A DNA stretch of 64,000 bases from Mucidula mucida (Eukaryota > Basidiomycota > Agaricomycetes > Agaricales > Physalacriaceae): the NCBI GenBank assembly GCA_015501055.1, contig JADNYV010000073.1, positions 96,299-160,298 of the forward strand, written 5' to 3'. Below are positions 21,443 through 32,261 of the stretch, in pieces; positions within the stretch are counted from its first letter, which is position 1; the number at the start of each line of letters is the position of its first letter. The notes under the pieces were generated by a model. The model was not told the origin of the DNA, made no database searches, and saw only the letters and a program-made list of their open reading frames with translations. Both the position numbers and the translations under genes were made by a program.

Positions 21443-23523
21443 TTATGCTTGAATATCAAAGACGCCACCCATTCCACGCACGAACGCTACCATGCTCATG
21501 GCGCCAGGATCTGGAGGTAGCGCGCCACGATCCGCCCCGACATATGTCGCACGGCCAAGTTTTGCGACCAAGTCTTTTGTACCCTCGCCACCTGCGACAC
21601 ATCGCCTAATCGCCTCTGTTAACCCGGCCTGGTCGGATGACGCCGGTGCAGATAGACCCTCAACAAAGGGGATGAGAGCATCCATAACTGTCCTGTGGCC
21701 CACGCGTGCCTTGGTGCTCTGCCCGAGTGTGTCGATAGCCTTGGCTGCCGCTTCGCCCCAGAAACAGACGTCAACTGGGCGACTGTTTCCTAATAACCGA
21801 ACCTCTGCGGTGAGGGCTGCGAGGAAAATGCTGTAAATGGCGCCTAGCGTTCCGCCACAGTTATCTACGTACTTCATCAGACACTGAATTCAATGAGAGG
21901 TAGCTCATGCTGACCGTCAATGATCTCGGTCACGTCTCTCAATGTGGCGACAAGATCGCCATCCTTTCCAAGGTCTTTAGCGAGAGCTACCATTACGGCC
22001 TTGGCGCCTATGGCGCACGTCTCTCCACAATCACCATCGCCGACGATCTACCCCTCAAAAAGGTTAGCAGTGCGCCAAGGCTCAATTTTGAGACCTACAG
22101 TATCCCACTTTGTCAGGTCGGGTTCAGCATCATATACAGCTTGAGCTCCATATTGAATCGCACGACGAAGAATTCCAGGATCAACTGAAACAGAAAGGCA
22201 TAAGAAATAAGATACAAAGCAAATGTGGACACGAACCTGTAACTTTGGGTCCAGCACTCTCTGCTTGAACAACGACAGGCTCTTCCTTGACCTCAATAAT
22301 CCTCTCTTTCCGTGTCCTCTTTTTCAGATTCTCCGGGATAGGGTATATATTCTCTCCAGGCCAAGCAGCGCTGGCGTGCGGCGCGTCGTATAAATCGATG
22401 ATCTCCCGTTCGCCCTTTCCGCTATTGAGAACACGCGCGGAGTGAGAGACATTGAGCAAGGTTATCGAGAAACCGGGTGCATTGAGCGAGGTCATGAAAG
22501 AACCGCATTGTATACGTTTAATCCGTATCTTGAGTGGGTGCAGTTCTGAGATTTTCTGAGTTGAATAAGGTTGGTCGGATTGAACGATTATATCACTTAC
22601 CAAGCTGTCTGGTCGCTTCGTCGACCACAGCGTACATCTCGAGCGTGCTCATTCCACCCATGTTGTTGACGAATAAGATGATGCCATCGTTCTCCTGGAA
22701 CGGAACAAAGGCGCGCTCCGGATCCTCCTGGTTCAATAGCAAATCAAGCATACGCTCAATGAGCTTTTCGGGTGGAGGTTGTGGGCTGACAACGAAGACG
22801 CCGGGCTCGTTATGCAAACCAAGCCCAATCTCAATTGTGTCTTCACCAATGACGCCGTATTTGGCATTGTCGCGTCCAGGGACATGACAGTGCCCGAGCG
22901 TGCATCCAATAGAGAGAAGACCATCCGTGACTGCTTTTCCAAAGGCAAGCGTCTCGGAGAAAGAATAATCTGCTTCAGATGCCGCACCAAGGAGTTTACA
23001 GGCGAGAATGGTACCTGCCATCGCGCGACGGCCAACTAGAGCTCCCTTGGTCCGGCCGACACTGACGTCGTCGCAGATGGGCAGGATAGCGATGTTGTCG
23101 ATTCCATTGGCACGCGCCTGCTGACACGCCAGACCGAAATGAAGGTTGTCGCCGGTGTAATTGGTGATGATCAGGATAGTTCCTGCCGTCGATGGAACGG
23201 CCTTGACGGCGGTATATACCTGTTTAGCAGAGGGACTAGCAAAGGTGTCTCCGCTGACAGATGCAGAAAGGAAACCGCGACCAACGAAACCGGTAGAGCC
23301 TGGCCTGTTAGGATGTTAGTTTTGCGATAATCGTGAAAAGGTAGATCACTTAATCATGGCCTGCTCCTCCGCCACAGATCAGTGATACTTTGCTAGTGTC
23401 GTGAGCGGCATTGATAACTGTTTTGGTCGCGGGGAGTAGACACAAGGACGGATGCGATGCGACAAGACCCCTCAGGGAACGAAGAACGAGAGTGGCGTGG
23501 TCGGGGAAGATATGGCGGTCCAT
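21443..23523 (-). CDS. dak1: Dihydroxyacetone kinase (DhaK + DhaL), first splice donor abnormal
   Basis: From the ATG at 23523 the protein starts with the Dak signature (LVLRSLRGLVA, LICGGGAGH). It continues through GFVGRGFLSASVSGDTFASPSAKQ, an EIGLGLHNEPG loop with the substrate-binding His, and FMTSLNAPGFSITLL. The C-terminal DhaL domain reads IVGDGDCGET, DDNCGGTLGAIYSIF and YVGADRGALPPDPGA. The enzyme phosphorylates dihydroxyacetone or glyceraldehyde with ATP in the cytosol. Later introns are GT-AG and in frame; the last (near 21920-21870) uses a TACGTAG acceptor. The first intron would have to begin TTAAGT instead of GTAAGT (near 23363), and reading through meets TAA at once. The gene may therefore be impaired, or the base may be miscalled. 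Confidence 0.8.
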
Positions 23524-24920
23524 GGTGCGTGATCAGCACTGCTGAGCAGCATCTTGGGATTATATTGGAGTAGAGAGAGATGCGGGACTATATGTTTCCG
23601 AACGGTCAGAAGCTCGGAGACATGAAGGGACCTTCATGTGGCTGTGTAGGAGGTGGGGGAATTGTGAGGGGCCCCGCGATCCGACCAAAGGGACCGGATT
23701 AATAGCTGCGACGCCGGGGACTGTACAGGTCAAGTGCAGACGTCCGAAGGGGTCAACTGTACAGGTCATGGTCATCGTTCAGGACAAAAGCCTTGCGGCA
23801 TATTCCGACGGACTAGTCAGGCGAGTGAATTTGCTCCACTTCAGCTAAATATGCACATCATGATTGTCTTCCTTCTTCGCCCATCCGCATCGAATATTCT
23901 TGTATCTGCTGCTGAATGCTGGCCAGTAAGTAACAGATTCAAGTTCCAACAATATCTGCATTTTACAAGCTATAGAAGCGAGACTTTGCCAATGATTTCT
24001 TCAAAGCTGTTATTGGATTATTGCCACCTTGCTTCTTAAGGTCCTTTATCAGGCGCCACACTCGGCCGGCCCAGTGCCACAACCGTAATTCGGTACCCCA
24101 CGTGCAATGCACAGCCACACTACATCTTGTTTATGACCACGTCTACGCGCCTCCCGAAACGACTAATGGACTCAAATAGAATGCTAAGGCGACAGTAGCC
24201 TTCGTGTACGAATAAATGCTATTATGGACCAGGAGGAACCGGCTTCAGCCTTGTAAACACAGAGGTGAGTGGGCTACAGATTACACGGCCAATTCGCATT
24301 AGCGTAATTAATCTTCCTCGTCCCAGAACCCGTGTATCAAGATCTTTCATGTCCATCTGTGCAAGTCGTTCACTCGCCAATTTATATTCATCAATGTCAT
24401 AATATATACGCGGCTCCTACGAGCTGTATATTCGACCAACTTCTCCGCGTGTATGGCGGCGCCGATGCCAGCATGAACGACACATACGATGGTCCATCTA
24501 CCAATGAACGCGTTTCTGTCTTGCTTTCGCTACGTTCAACGTGCTCTCTGGAGTTAAAGCGCCTTCCAACTGAGTCACATCATGTATACGCGTTACGCAT
24601 TCTCGCGCCATCTGTGATATACAGTCATTGTCATGCGGTCTTTCTCTATCAGACATTCCGATGTGAAAACTCCCAGGTCAGCTATCTGTCATATCATGCG
24701 TTCAAATGTCCCATAACGGTCACCAGATTCCGCAACGCTCGCTATCTGGAGTAAGAATCAGGTAAGAACGTCCTGTCTAGCCCCCCGACCACATTCCGAC
24801 GCGCGGCGTCAGGAACATGGACCCTGTTCCAGCGCGTATTCCTTCAGATTCCTTCACACGACGATGCGGTTCCATTAGTGCTCGTGTTCTCAGAGAAGAC
24901 GTCTACATGTGGTGACGCCG
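23524..24920. other. Intergenic, no gene seen
   Basis: About 1.4 kb upstream of both the Dak gene and the sedolisin gene. The longest open frame (24332-24754) has no recognisable content. Confidence 0.45.
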
Positions 24921-24926
24921 TATAAA
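24921..24926 (+). promoter_or_regulatory. TATA box of the sedolisin gene
   Basis: TATAAA lies 35 nt before the ATG at 24956. Confidence 0.5.
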
Positions 24927-24955
24927 GGAGTGAGACATGCGAAGTCACTTCAAGG

Positions 24956-27243
24956 ATGCGCTCCCTTGTCTTCCTCGCTTATTTCTTGCCCTTCTGCGTC
25001 TCTACGCCTCTCGCTTCCAAGCGATGGGACGAGCCCGAGCTTGTCAAAAAACATTCTTGGGTAGCTGTACCGAGTGGATGGGAGTTCCATTCCGTACCCA
25101 GTGCCGACCATGTCATTGACATGCGTATCGGCCTCACCAAGGAGAAGGGCAATGAGCTAATTTCTGCGCTGTACGAAGTCAGTATGCCCAGCCATGAACG
25201 GTGCGCCTTTTTCCAACTTGTCTAAATACCCATTGAATGACATCGCTATCAGCTATGGCAAACACCTTTCTAAAGAGGAAGTCGACGCCCTCGTCGCGCC
25301 CCATCCCGACTCTGTTGAAGCGGTCGAATCTTGGCTTAGTTTCCATGGTGTCAATCCCGATGATAGTTCGTTTCGGTCGTCCAGTGGCTCTTGGATCACT
25401 GTCCCCATGACTGTTTCTCAAGCTGAGCGGATGCTTGGCACAGAATATGGTGTCTATTATCATGCCGAATCAGATTCATACGTCGTTCGCACGTTGGGTT
25501 ACTCGTTGCCTCGCGAACTCCACGACCATATCAAGGTTATGTCTCCCACCACCTACTTCGGCACGGTGAAGAGCATGAAGACCGCGAGCTTTATTCAACA
25601 GGAAATAGAGGAGGAGGAGGAGGTCGAGGCGACGACCGAGCTCAGCGCGGCTGCTGTTCCTAGTAGCTGCGCATCAGCGATTACGATCAGTTGCTTGCAA
25701 GCCCTCTATAATAGTACGTTGTGCTAAAATCGTCTGTCGGGTTCTGACGCTCATATTTGCTCAGCCACAGAGTATGTGCCAACTGCCACAGATCGCAACA
25801 TTCTCGGCGTTGCTGGATACCTCGAGGAATTTGCGAACCGTGCTGATCTTCAGGTTGATTCTGATCCCGTCTTGTCAATAAATACTGAACATCGTTGGAT
25901 AGACATTCCTCGGGCGGTTCAGATCAGATGCGGTCGGGATTACATTTGACACGGTCTTGGTCAATGATGGTCAAGACGACCAGACCGATCCAGGTGTGGA
26001 GGTTAGCTTGGTTTTCTTTTCTTGGAGACTACGATTCTCATACATGATATCAGGCAAACTTAGATATTCAATACACCGTCGGTCTATCTTTTCCCACACC
26101 GAATATTTACTACAGGTAAGAGATTTCATGTTATCCAGCAAACACCGTCATGAATTGTAAGCAGCACTGGTGGTTCTCCTCCTTTCATTCCGGATACCGA
26201 TACGCCCACCAACACGAATGAGCCTTACCTCGACTGGCTAAACTTCATCCTTGCGCAGGACACCATCCCACAAACTATCACTACATCGTATGGAGAAAAT
26301 GAGCAAACTGTGCCGTTCGATTACGCCAGCAGCGTGTGTGAACTGTTTGCCGAACTCGGGGCGCGCGGTTCGACAGTCCTCTTTTCTAGCGGCGATTCTG
26401 GGTGGGTGTTACCTTTTCCGCACAGATCCTTCGGCTGACTCGTAACTTGATGTAGTGTTGGTGGTAGCGATTGCACGACCAACGATGGAACCAACACGGT
26501 TCGGTTCCAGCCTGCGTTCCCTGCTGGGTACGTTCATTTCATAACACAGCCCGCGCACCTTGCTGGAACGCGTTTCAGATGCCCATTCGTCACGGCCGTA
26601 GGCGGTACAGAGAGCGTCAACCCAGAAGTTGCTGTGGACTTTTCTGGTGGCGGATTTTCCAACTACTTTGCCATGCCAGAGTATCAGGCAGAAACTGTCA
26701 ATGCCTACGTCGCGGATCTGGGCACGACTAACGCGGGTTTGTTCAAGTACGTCTTTGCCTAGCGGAGAGTGGCCGTTGATTGATGTTTTCGTTTTGACAG
26801 TACTTCTGGCCGCGCTTACCCCGACCTCGCTGCGCATGGTGTTGATTTCCGTGTCGTTATCGGCGGATCGTTGTTCTCGGTCGGTGGAACGAGCGCTAGC
26901 TCGCCGGTACGTTGGTTCCGCGTATTAACCGTAGGCTTTCTTATGCGCCGTTAGACTTTGGCTGCCGTCGTCGCGCTTCTGAACGACTATCGCCTGTCGA
27001 ATGGTCTCAGCTCTCTGGGATTCCTGAATCCGTTAATTTACGCTAGTCCTGAGGGTTTCGTTGATATTACTTCTGGTTCAAACCCCGGATGTGATACAGA
27101 TGGTAAGCGTTCATGGGCGCTTGTTTATGTGAACGATGCTAATGGCTGTTATAGGGTTCCCGGCTACTGTGGGGTGGGATCCGGTGACTGGGATGGGGAC
27201 GCCCGATTTTGTGGCGTTGCAGCCTATTGTTCTCGCGGCGTAA
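24956..27243 (+). CDS. Sedolisin-type secreted serine-carboxyl peptidase (S53, tripeptidyl-peptidase-like)
   Basis: About eleven exons can be joined in frame from 24956 to the TAA at 27241-27243. A signal peptide ([16 protein letters not shown]) precedes an S53 pro-domain ([36 protein letters not shown] segment). The mature enzyme shows the E/D pair in [12 protein letters not shown], the oxyanion Asp region FSSGDSGVGGSDC, and the Ser motif [30 protein letters not shown] text marks the calcium-site end. S53 enzymes digest protein outside the cell at acid pH. One acidic linker ([11 protein letters not shown], about residues 205-215) is at the pro/mature junction. The gene looks intact. Confidence 0.86.
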
Positions 27244-27709
27244 GAAAAGAAGAGGGGCATCCATATTACAGAAGTAGTACGGCCTATGTCCCCTCGGGAA
27301 CTGTATTCGGGTGGTACAGAGGGAATGACAACAGAATTCAATGTCAACCAGGCCGTCTGCAGCCTCTTGGCCATATCGGTTGTGTGACCTTACCCAGCGG
27401 TACTGGTCATGCCGATGGGATCAGCCAACATGGCGAGAGCAGCATATATGGCATGTATCGCCACTAAGTCCCTGCGAGAGAGAATTGCAAAGGTTTTCGA
27501 GAGGGCACAGGCAAACTTGAATTCTACATAATAAGAGTGTATGAATAGAAGGACACTCAAGAGATGATATCGCCTATATCCTGACAGAGGTGAGTATGTG
27601 AGGATCAATGAGGAATGTTGATCAAGAGCCGGACGAGTCTATTGACGCGCCGTTAATTGGCGGTCATGCGGTCAAATGTCAACAACAAAATTGTCGCAGT
27701 TCAGTGAAC
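27244..27709. other. Intergenic flank of the palindromic element
   Basis: This is the 3' flank of the sedolisin gene up to the TAA repeat. Nothing else is seen. Confidence 0.4.
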
Positions 27710-27712
27710 TAA
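27710..27712. repeat. Candidate target-site duplication (left), TAA
   Basis: TAA directly precedes the CACTG terminus. The same TAA follows the other terminus at 30760-30762. Confidence 0.5.
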
Positions 27713-28359
27713 CACTGGGTGAAGGCCTTGGAGTTTTCGGCGAAAACCCCGGTTAAAGAACCTCAAGAGTTTTAACAATTTTTTTAGGTTAAAATAATTT
27801 TAAAACTATTTTAACATTCTTTAAAGTATTTCGACCAAAAACTTAAGTGAAATTTGTCTTAAAAATATTAGTAAGAACAGCGAAAGCCAAATTAGGAAGT
27901 TTTAGAGTAGTTTTAAGGTTAAAATTAGGTTAAAATTATCAGAACTTGTATTTTAATGAGTTTAATATGGTTTTCAGCGAAAAAGTCAGAAAGAAATCAG
28001 AAAGAATATAGTTAAAACTTTGAGAAGATAGTCAGGAGAGATTGTACGATATATTTAGAGAGTATTAATAAATATTTATAAGGGAATTTTTGATGAGAAT
28101 ATTAGAAAAGAGGTTCAGAGGATTTTGACTGAAAGAAAAGATGAAAATTGTGTAAAGAATTGTAAAATACAAAACTAAGAGATCTTTAGAGAATTTTTGC
28201 CATCGTAAGGTGAAATTTCTTAAAAATTGTTTCAAGAGTTTTTGATGAAAATAGAACTAAAAAATAGAGTGAAAAGTAAGGTGAAAACGTCAAAACCGAA
28301 AGTGCGATAATACAAGAAGTACTGTCATCAGTGCAAGGTCACTATACTCAACACAAGGC

Positions 28360-29206
28360 CCAGGCAAGGAGTACTGCAGTCAATGTGGGATCAATGCCGT
28401 CAACGCAAGGAGTACTGCAGTCAATGCAAGATCAACGCAAGGAGTACCGCAGTCAATGCGGGGTCAACGCCGTCAATGCAAGGAGTACTGCAGTCAATGC
28501 AAGATCAACGCAAGGAGCACCACAGTCAACGCGGGGTCAACGCCATCAACGCAAGGAGTACTGCAGTCAACGCCGTCAACGCAAGGAGTACCGCAGTCAA
28601 TGTGGGGTCAACACCGTCAATGCAAGATCAACGCAAGGAGTACTGCAGTCAATGCAAGATCAACGCAAGGAGTACCACAGTCAACGCGGGGTCAACGCCG
28701 TCAACGCAAGGAGTACTGCAGTCAACGCCGTCAACGCAAGGAGTACCGCAGTCAATGCGGGGTCAACGCCGTCAATGCAAGGAGTACCGCAGTCAATGCA
28801 AGATCAACGCAAGGAGTACTGCAGTCAATGCGGGGTCAACGCCGTCAACGCAAGGAGTACTGCAGTCAACGCCGTCAACGCAAGGAGTACCGCAGTCAAT
28901 GCGGGGTCAACGCCATCAATGCAAGATCAACGCAAGGAGTACTGCAGTCAATGCAAGATCAATGCAAGGAGTACTGCAGTCAATGCAAGATCAACGCAAG
29001 GAGTACCGCAGTCAATGCAAGATCAACACAAGGAGTACTGCAGTCAATGCAAAGTCAACGCCGTCAATGCAAGGAGTACCGCAGGCAATGCAGGGTCAAC
29101 GCCGTCAACGCAAGGAGTACTGCAGCCAATGCAAGATCAACGCAAGGAGTACCACAGGCAATGCAGGGTCAACACCGTCAACGCAAGGAGTACTGCAGCC
29201 AGCAGG
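28360..29206 (+). repeat. Minisatellite, left arm
   Basis: The block is built on GGAGTACYGCAGTCAATGC followed by either AAGATCAACGCAA or GGGGTCAACGCCGTCAAYGCAA. The unit is thus about 32 or 41 nt. All three forward frames are free of stops through most of the array. That is a property of the unit and not evidence of coding. Confidence 0.8.
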
Positions 29207-30150
29207 ACTCCTTGCATTGATCTTGCATTGACTGCAGTACTCCTTGCGTTGACGGTGTTGACCCCGCATTGACTGTGGTACTCCTTGCGTTGATCTTGCA
29301 TTGACTGCAGTACTCCTTGCGTTGATCTTGCATTGACTGCAGTACTCCTTGCATTGATGGTGTTGACCCCGCATTGACTGCAGTACTCCTTGTGTTGATC
29401 TTGCATTGACTGCAGTACTCCTTGCGTTGATCTTGCATTGACTGCAGTACTCCTTGCGTTGACGGCGTTGACCCCGCATTGACTGCAGTACTCCTTGCGT
29501 TGACGGCGTTGACCCCGCATTGACTGCAGTACTCCTTGCGTTGATCTTGCATTGACTGCAGTACTCCTTGCATTGATCTTGCATTGACTGCAGTACTCCT
29601 TGCGTTGACGGCGTTGACCCCGCATTGACTGTGGTACTCCTTGCGTTGATCTTGCATTGACTGCAGTACTCCTTGCGTTGACGGCGTTGACCCCGCATTG
29701 ACTGTGGTACTCCTTGCGTTGATCTTGCATTGACTGCAGTACTCCTTGCGTTGATCTTGCATTGACTGCAGTACTCCTTGCGTTGACGGCGTTGACCCCG
29801 CATTGACTGCAGTACTCCTTGCGTTGATCTTGCATTGACTGCAGTACTCCTTGCATTGATCTTGCATTGACTGCAGTACTCCTTGCGTTGACGGTGTTGA
29901 CCCCGCATTGACTGCAGTACTCCTTGCGTTGATCTTGCATTGACTGCGGTACTCCTTGCATTGACGGCGTTGACCCCGCATTGACTGTGGTACTCCTTGC
30001 GTTGATCTTGCATTGACTGCAGTACTCCTTGCGTTGACGGCGTTGACCCTGCATTGCCTGTGGTACTCCTTGCGTTGATCTTGCATTGACTGCAGTACTC
30101 CTTGTGTTGACGGCATTGATCCCACATTGACTGCAGTACTCCTTGCCTGG
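29207..30150 (-). repeat. Minisatellite, right arm (reverse complement of the left)
   Basis: The same two unit types occur in opposite orientation and different order, so the arms have diverged by unit shuffling while the outer AT-rich arms remain nearly identical. The array is slightly longer than the left one. Confidence 0.8.
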
Positions 30151-30759
30151 GCCTTGTGTTGAGTATAGTGACCTTGCACTGATGACAGTACTTTTTGTAT
30201 TATCGCGCTTTCAGTTTTGACGTTTTCACCTTACTTTTCACTCTATTTTTAAGAAATTTCACCTTACGATGGCAAAAATTCTCTAAAGATCTCTTAGTTT
30301 TGTATTTTACAATTCTTTACACAATTTTCATCTTTTCTTTCAGTCCAAATCCTCTGAACCTCTTTTCTAATATTCTCACTAAAAATTCCCTTATAAATAT
30401 TTACTAATACTCTCTAAATATATCGTACAATCTCTCCTCACTATCTTCTCACAGTTTTAACTATATTCTTTCTGATTTCTTTCTGACTTTTTCGCTAAAA
30501 ACCATATTAAACTCATTAAAATACAAGTTCTGATAATTTTAACCTAATTTTAACCTTAAAACTCCTCTAAAACTTCCTAATTTGGCTTTTGCTGTTCTTA
30601 CTAATATTTTTAAGACAAATTTCACTTAAGTTTTTGGTCGAAATACTTCAAAGAATGTTAAAATAGTTTTAAAATCATTTTAACCTAAAAAAATCGTTAA
30701 AACTCTTGAGGTTCTTTAACCGGGGTTTTCGCCAAAAACTCTGAGGCCTTCACCCAGTG

Positions 30760-30762
30760 TAA
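30760..30762. repeat. Candidate target-site duplication (right), TAA
   Basis: See the left copy at 27710-27712. Confidence 0.5.
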
Positions 30763-30843
30763 ACCCGTCTCAAGTACAAATCAAGGCGATCATTGGAATA
30801 CAAAAATGTCAGATTTAAGATCGAGGCTTCTACTCACGAAGCG

Positions 30844-31212
30844 TCAAGCACGCCGCCCAAGAGCAACAGCGATCTTTACTATCCGATAAGCTAATGTGTT
30901 CAAACCAGCCTCAAGGACTGGCTCGTTCGGATAGTAGCCGGTATAGTATCCATAAGACTCGGGAAGAGTAAGCGCTTGAAGGTCGGCAGCTGTGGTGAGA
31001 GCAGGAAGAACATATTTTCCCTGAAACGAAGTCAGACAATGGACTTATCTCGCGTGCGGGTCAAGTTACCTCGCCAGGAATAGGAACGACTGCTCCCCAT
31101 GGTTTGCGCCCATCTGGAAAATAGACCTCGTAAACGGCCCATCCTCACTTAGCTTGGAGTTTCGGTCCTGGACAATCTGGTAAATGGCGTTCAGAGGTGG
31201 TAAGGACGACAT
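30844..31212 (-). pseudogene. Orphan small gene, probably frameshifted
   Basis: The ATG at 31212 starts MSSLPPLNAIYQIVQDRN. A second frame then reads AVYEVYFPDGRKPWG and VVPIPGE. It continues across a normal GTAACT...CAG intron into GKYVLPALTTAADLQ and a tyrosine-rich end that stops at 30844. The text looks coding, but joining the first and second parts needs a one-base shift near 31130. I do not recognise the family. A spliced model I failed to see is possible. Confidence 0.35.
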
Positions 31213-32261
31213 ACTTTTCTATCCCACGAGAGCAGAGTGGAAATATCGCAATGGATTCTGGCCAGACTATCTTCTACGTGAGTAGCGAATGGTAGGAATT
31301 GGGTATTATTTCAGGCCAGAAACCAAGCAGCTATGTATACACGCTAGTCAGAGCCATTACAAAGATTTTGGAGAGTAACGTACGAGCTCCCAGCAGCTCC
31401 AGCGACTGTTCAGTAGCAGCGTTTTCATTCTGTACATTTGGGCACAGTGGCGAGTCGAGTACACGATCTTGTCCTGTAGGTGGAAACATGAGAACAAGTG
31501 CTACCGCTAGGCGTTTGAATTACTCTGCCTCTCGGCCGCCTATGAGAGAGTCACCGTCCTTCATAGCGGTGCGTGAGGGTTGCGTTATGGGTGGTCATTG
31601 TGGTTGTTTCTCAACAATGAAGTGAAGTTTAAAGAGCAAGTTACACGTGATCCAAGTAAATCAACAGAGACACATTAAGTAATCGGTTGCACGCGTGTTG
31701 GTGTTAGATTGTGGCTCCAGCTGTTCAACACACGGAGCACTGGCAGCAAGGCGCTGGCACATCAACCCTAGAGTACAGCATAGTGTTGAGATTGACGGCT
31801 TCGACAAAGGTCTTCACCATGCGAATCTATTTCACGACTGCGGAAAGTGTAGCGCCAAGGTTCGAATTGAATTTAAACTTCTGTGCATTGCGCCACTAGT
31901 GTCGACGTAATTGCGCCTCAAGAGTGAGTTTTGTCGCAGACGGGAATCAAAAATGATCCGGTCAACACCGCACACTGGAGATACAGTACGGTAGAATGCG
32001 ACGGTTCGCTATATCTTGGCAGATTGTTGTGTTCAGAGTACACTAGATCCTGACTACATAGATCTTACACTACTCTATTCCAATGTTGTTGAGGGTCGGA
32101 GGCAAGGCGTCGATTCGATCTTGTTCTTCCACGTGGGAGCCGTAATTGTTCGGCAGTCACCATGATGCTAATTGTGGTCAGCGCCCTGCATGGACAGCCT
32201 TGAGCTCGGACTTCACACCGGTCGCTGTGCATAACCATCTCCTCCTCCCCCCACTTACAAC
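31213..32261. other. Intergenic, possible exon debris
   Basis: On the minus strand, short open pieces such as NENAATEQSLELLGAR (about 31382-31433) lie next to plausible splice sites, but no gene can be assembled. The rest is featureless to me. Confidence 0.3.

Larger units (their letters stand above)
27713..30759. mobile_element. Giant palindromic (foldback) DNA element, 3.05 kb
   Basis: Both ends read CACTGGGTGAAGGCCT inward, and the whole unit is an inverted repeat of itself. Each arm has about 600 nt of AT-rich sequence (27713-28325 and 30185-30759) and then about 0.9 kb of tandem minisatellite. The two arms meet near 29207 with almost no spacer. A TAA sits on both outer sides, consistent with a 3-bp target duplication. 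CACTR-type ends with a 3-bp duplication recall CACTA (CMC) elements, while a TWA target recalls PIF/Harbinger. No transposase is present, so it would be non-autonomous. The relatively sharp ends argue for insertion rather than local rearrangement. Confidence 0.75.

Noticed and set aside
24332..24754. Open frame of 140 codons upstream of the sedolisin gene
   Set aside because: No motifs, no splice structure and ordinary length for chance in this composition.
28360..30150. CRISPR-like array
   Set aside because: Repeats are directly adjacent without unique spacers, the array is inverted on itself, and the host is a eukaryote.
28331..30179. Long open frames of 250-340 codons on both strands with N/A/R/S/Q-rich repeats
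   Set aside because: The repeat unit simply lacks stop codons in several frames. The same region is open in three frames on each strand, has no intron or promoter signals, and the predicted chains are translations of one minisatellite.
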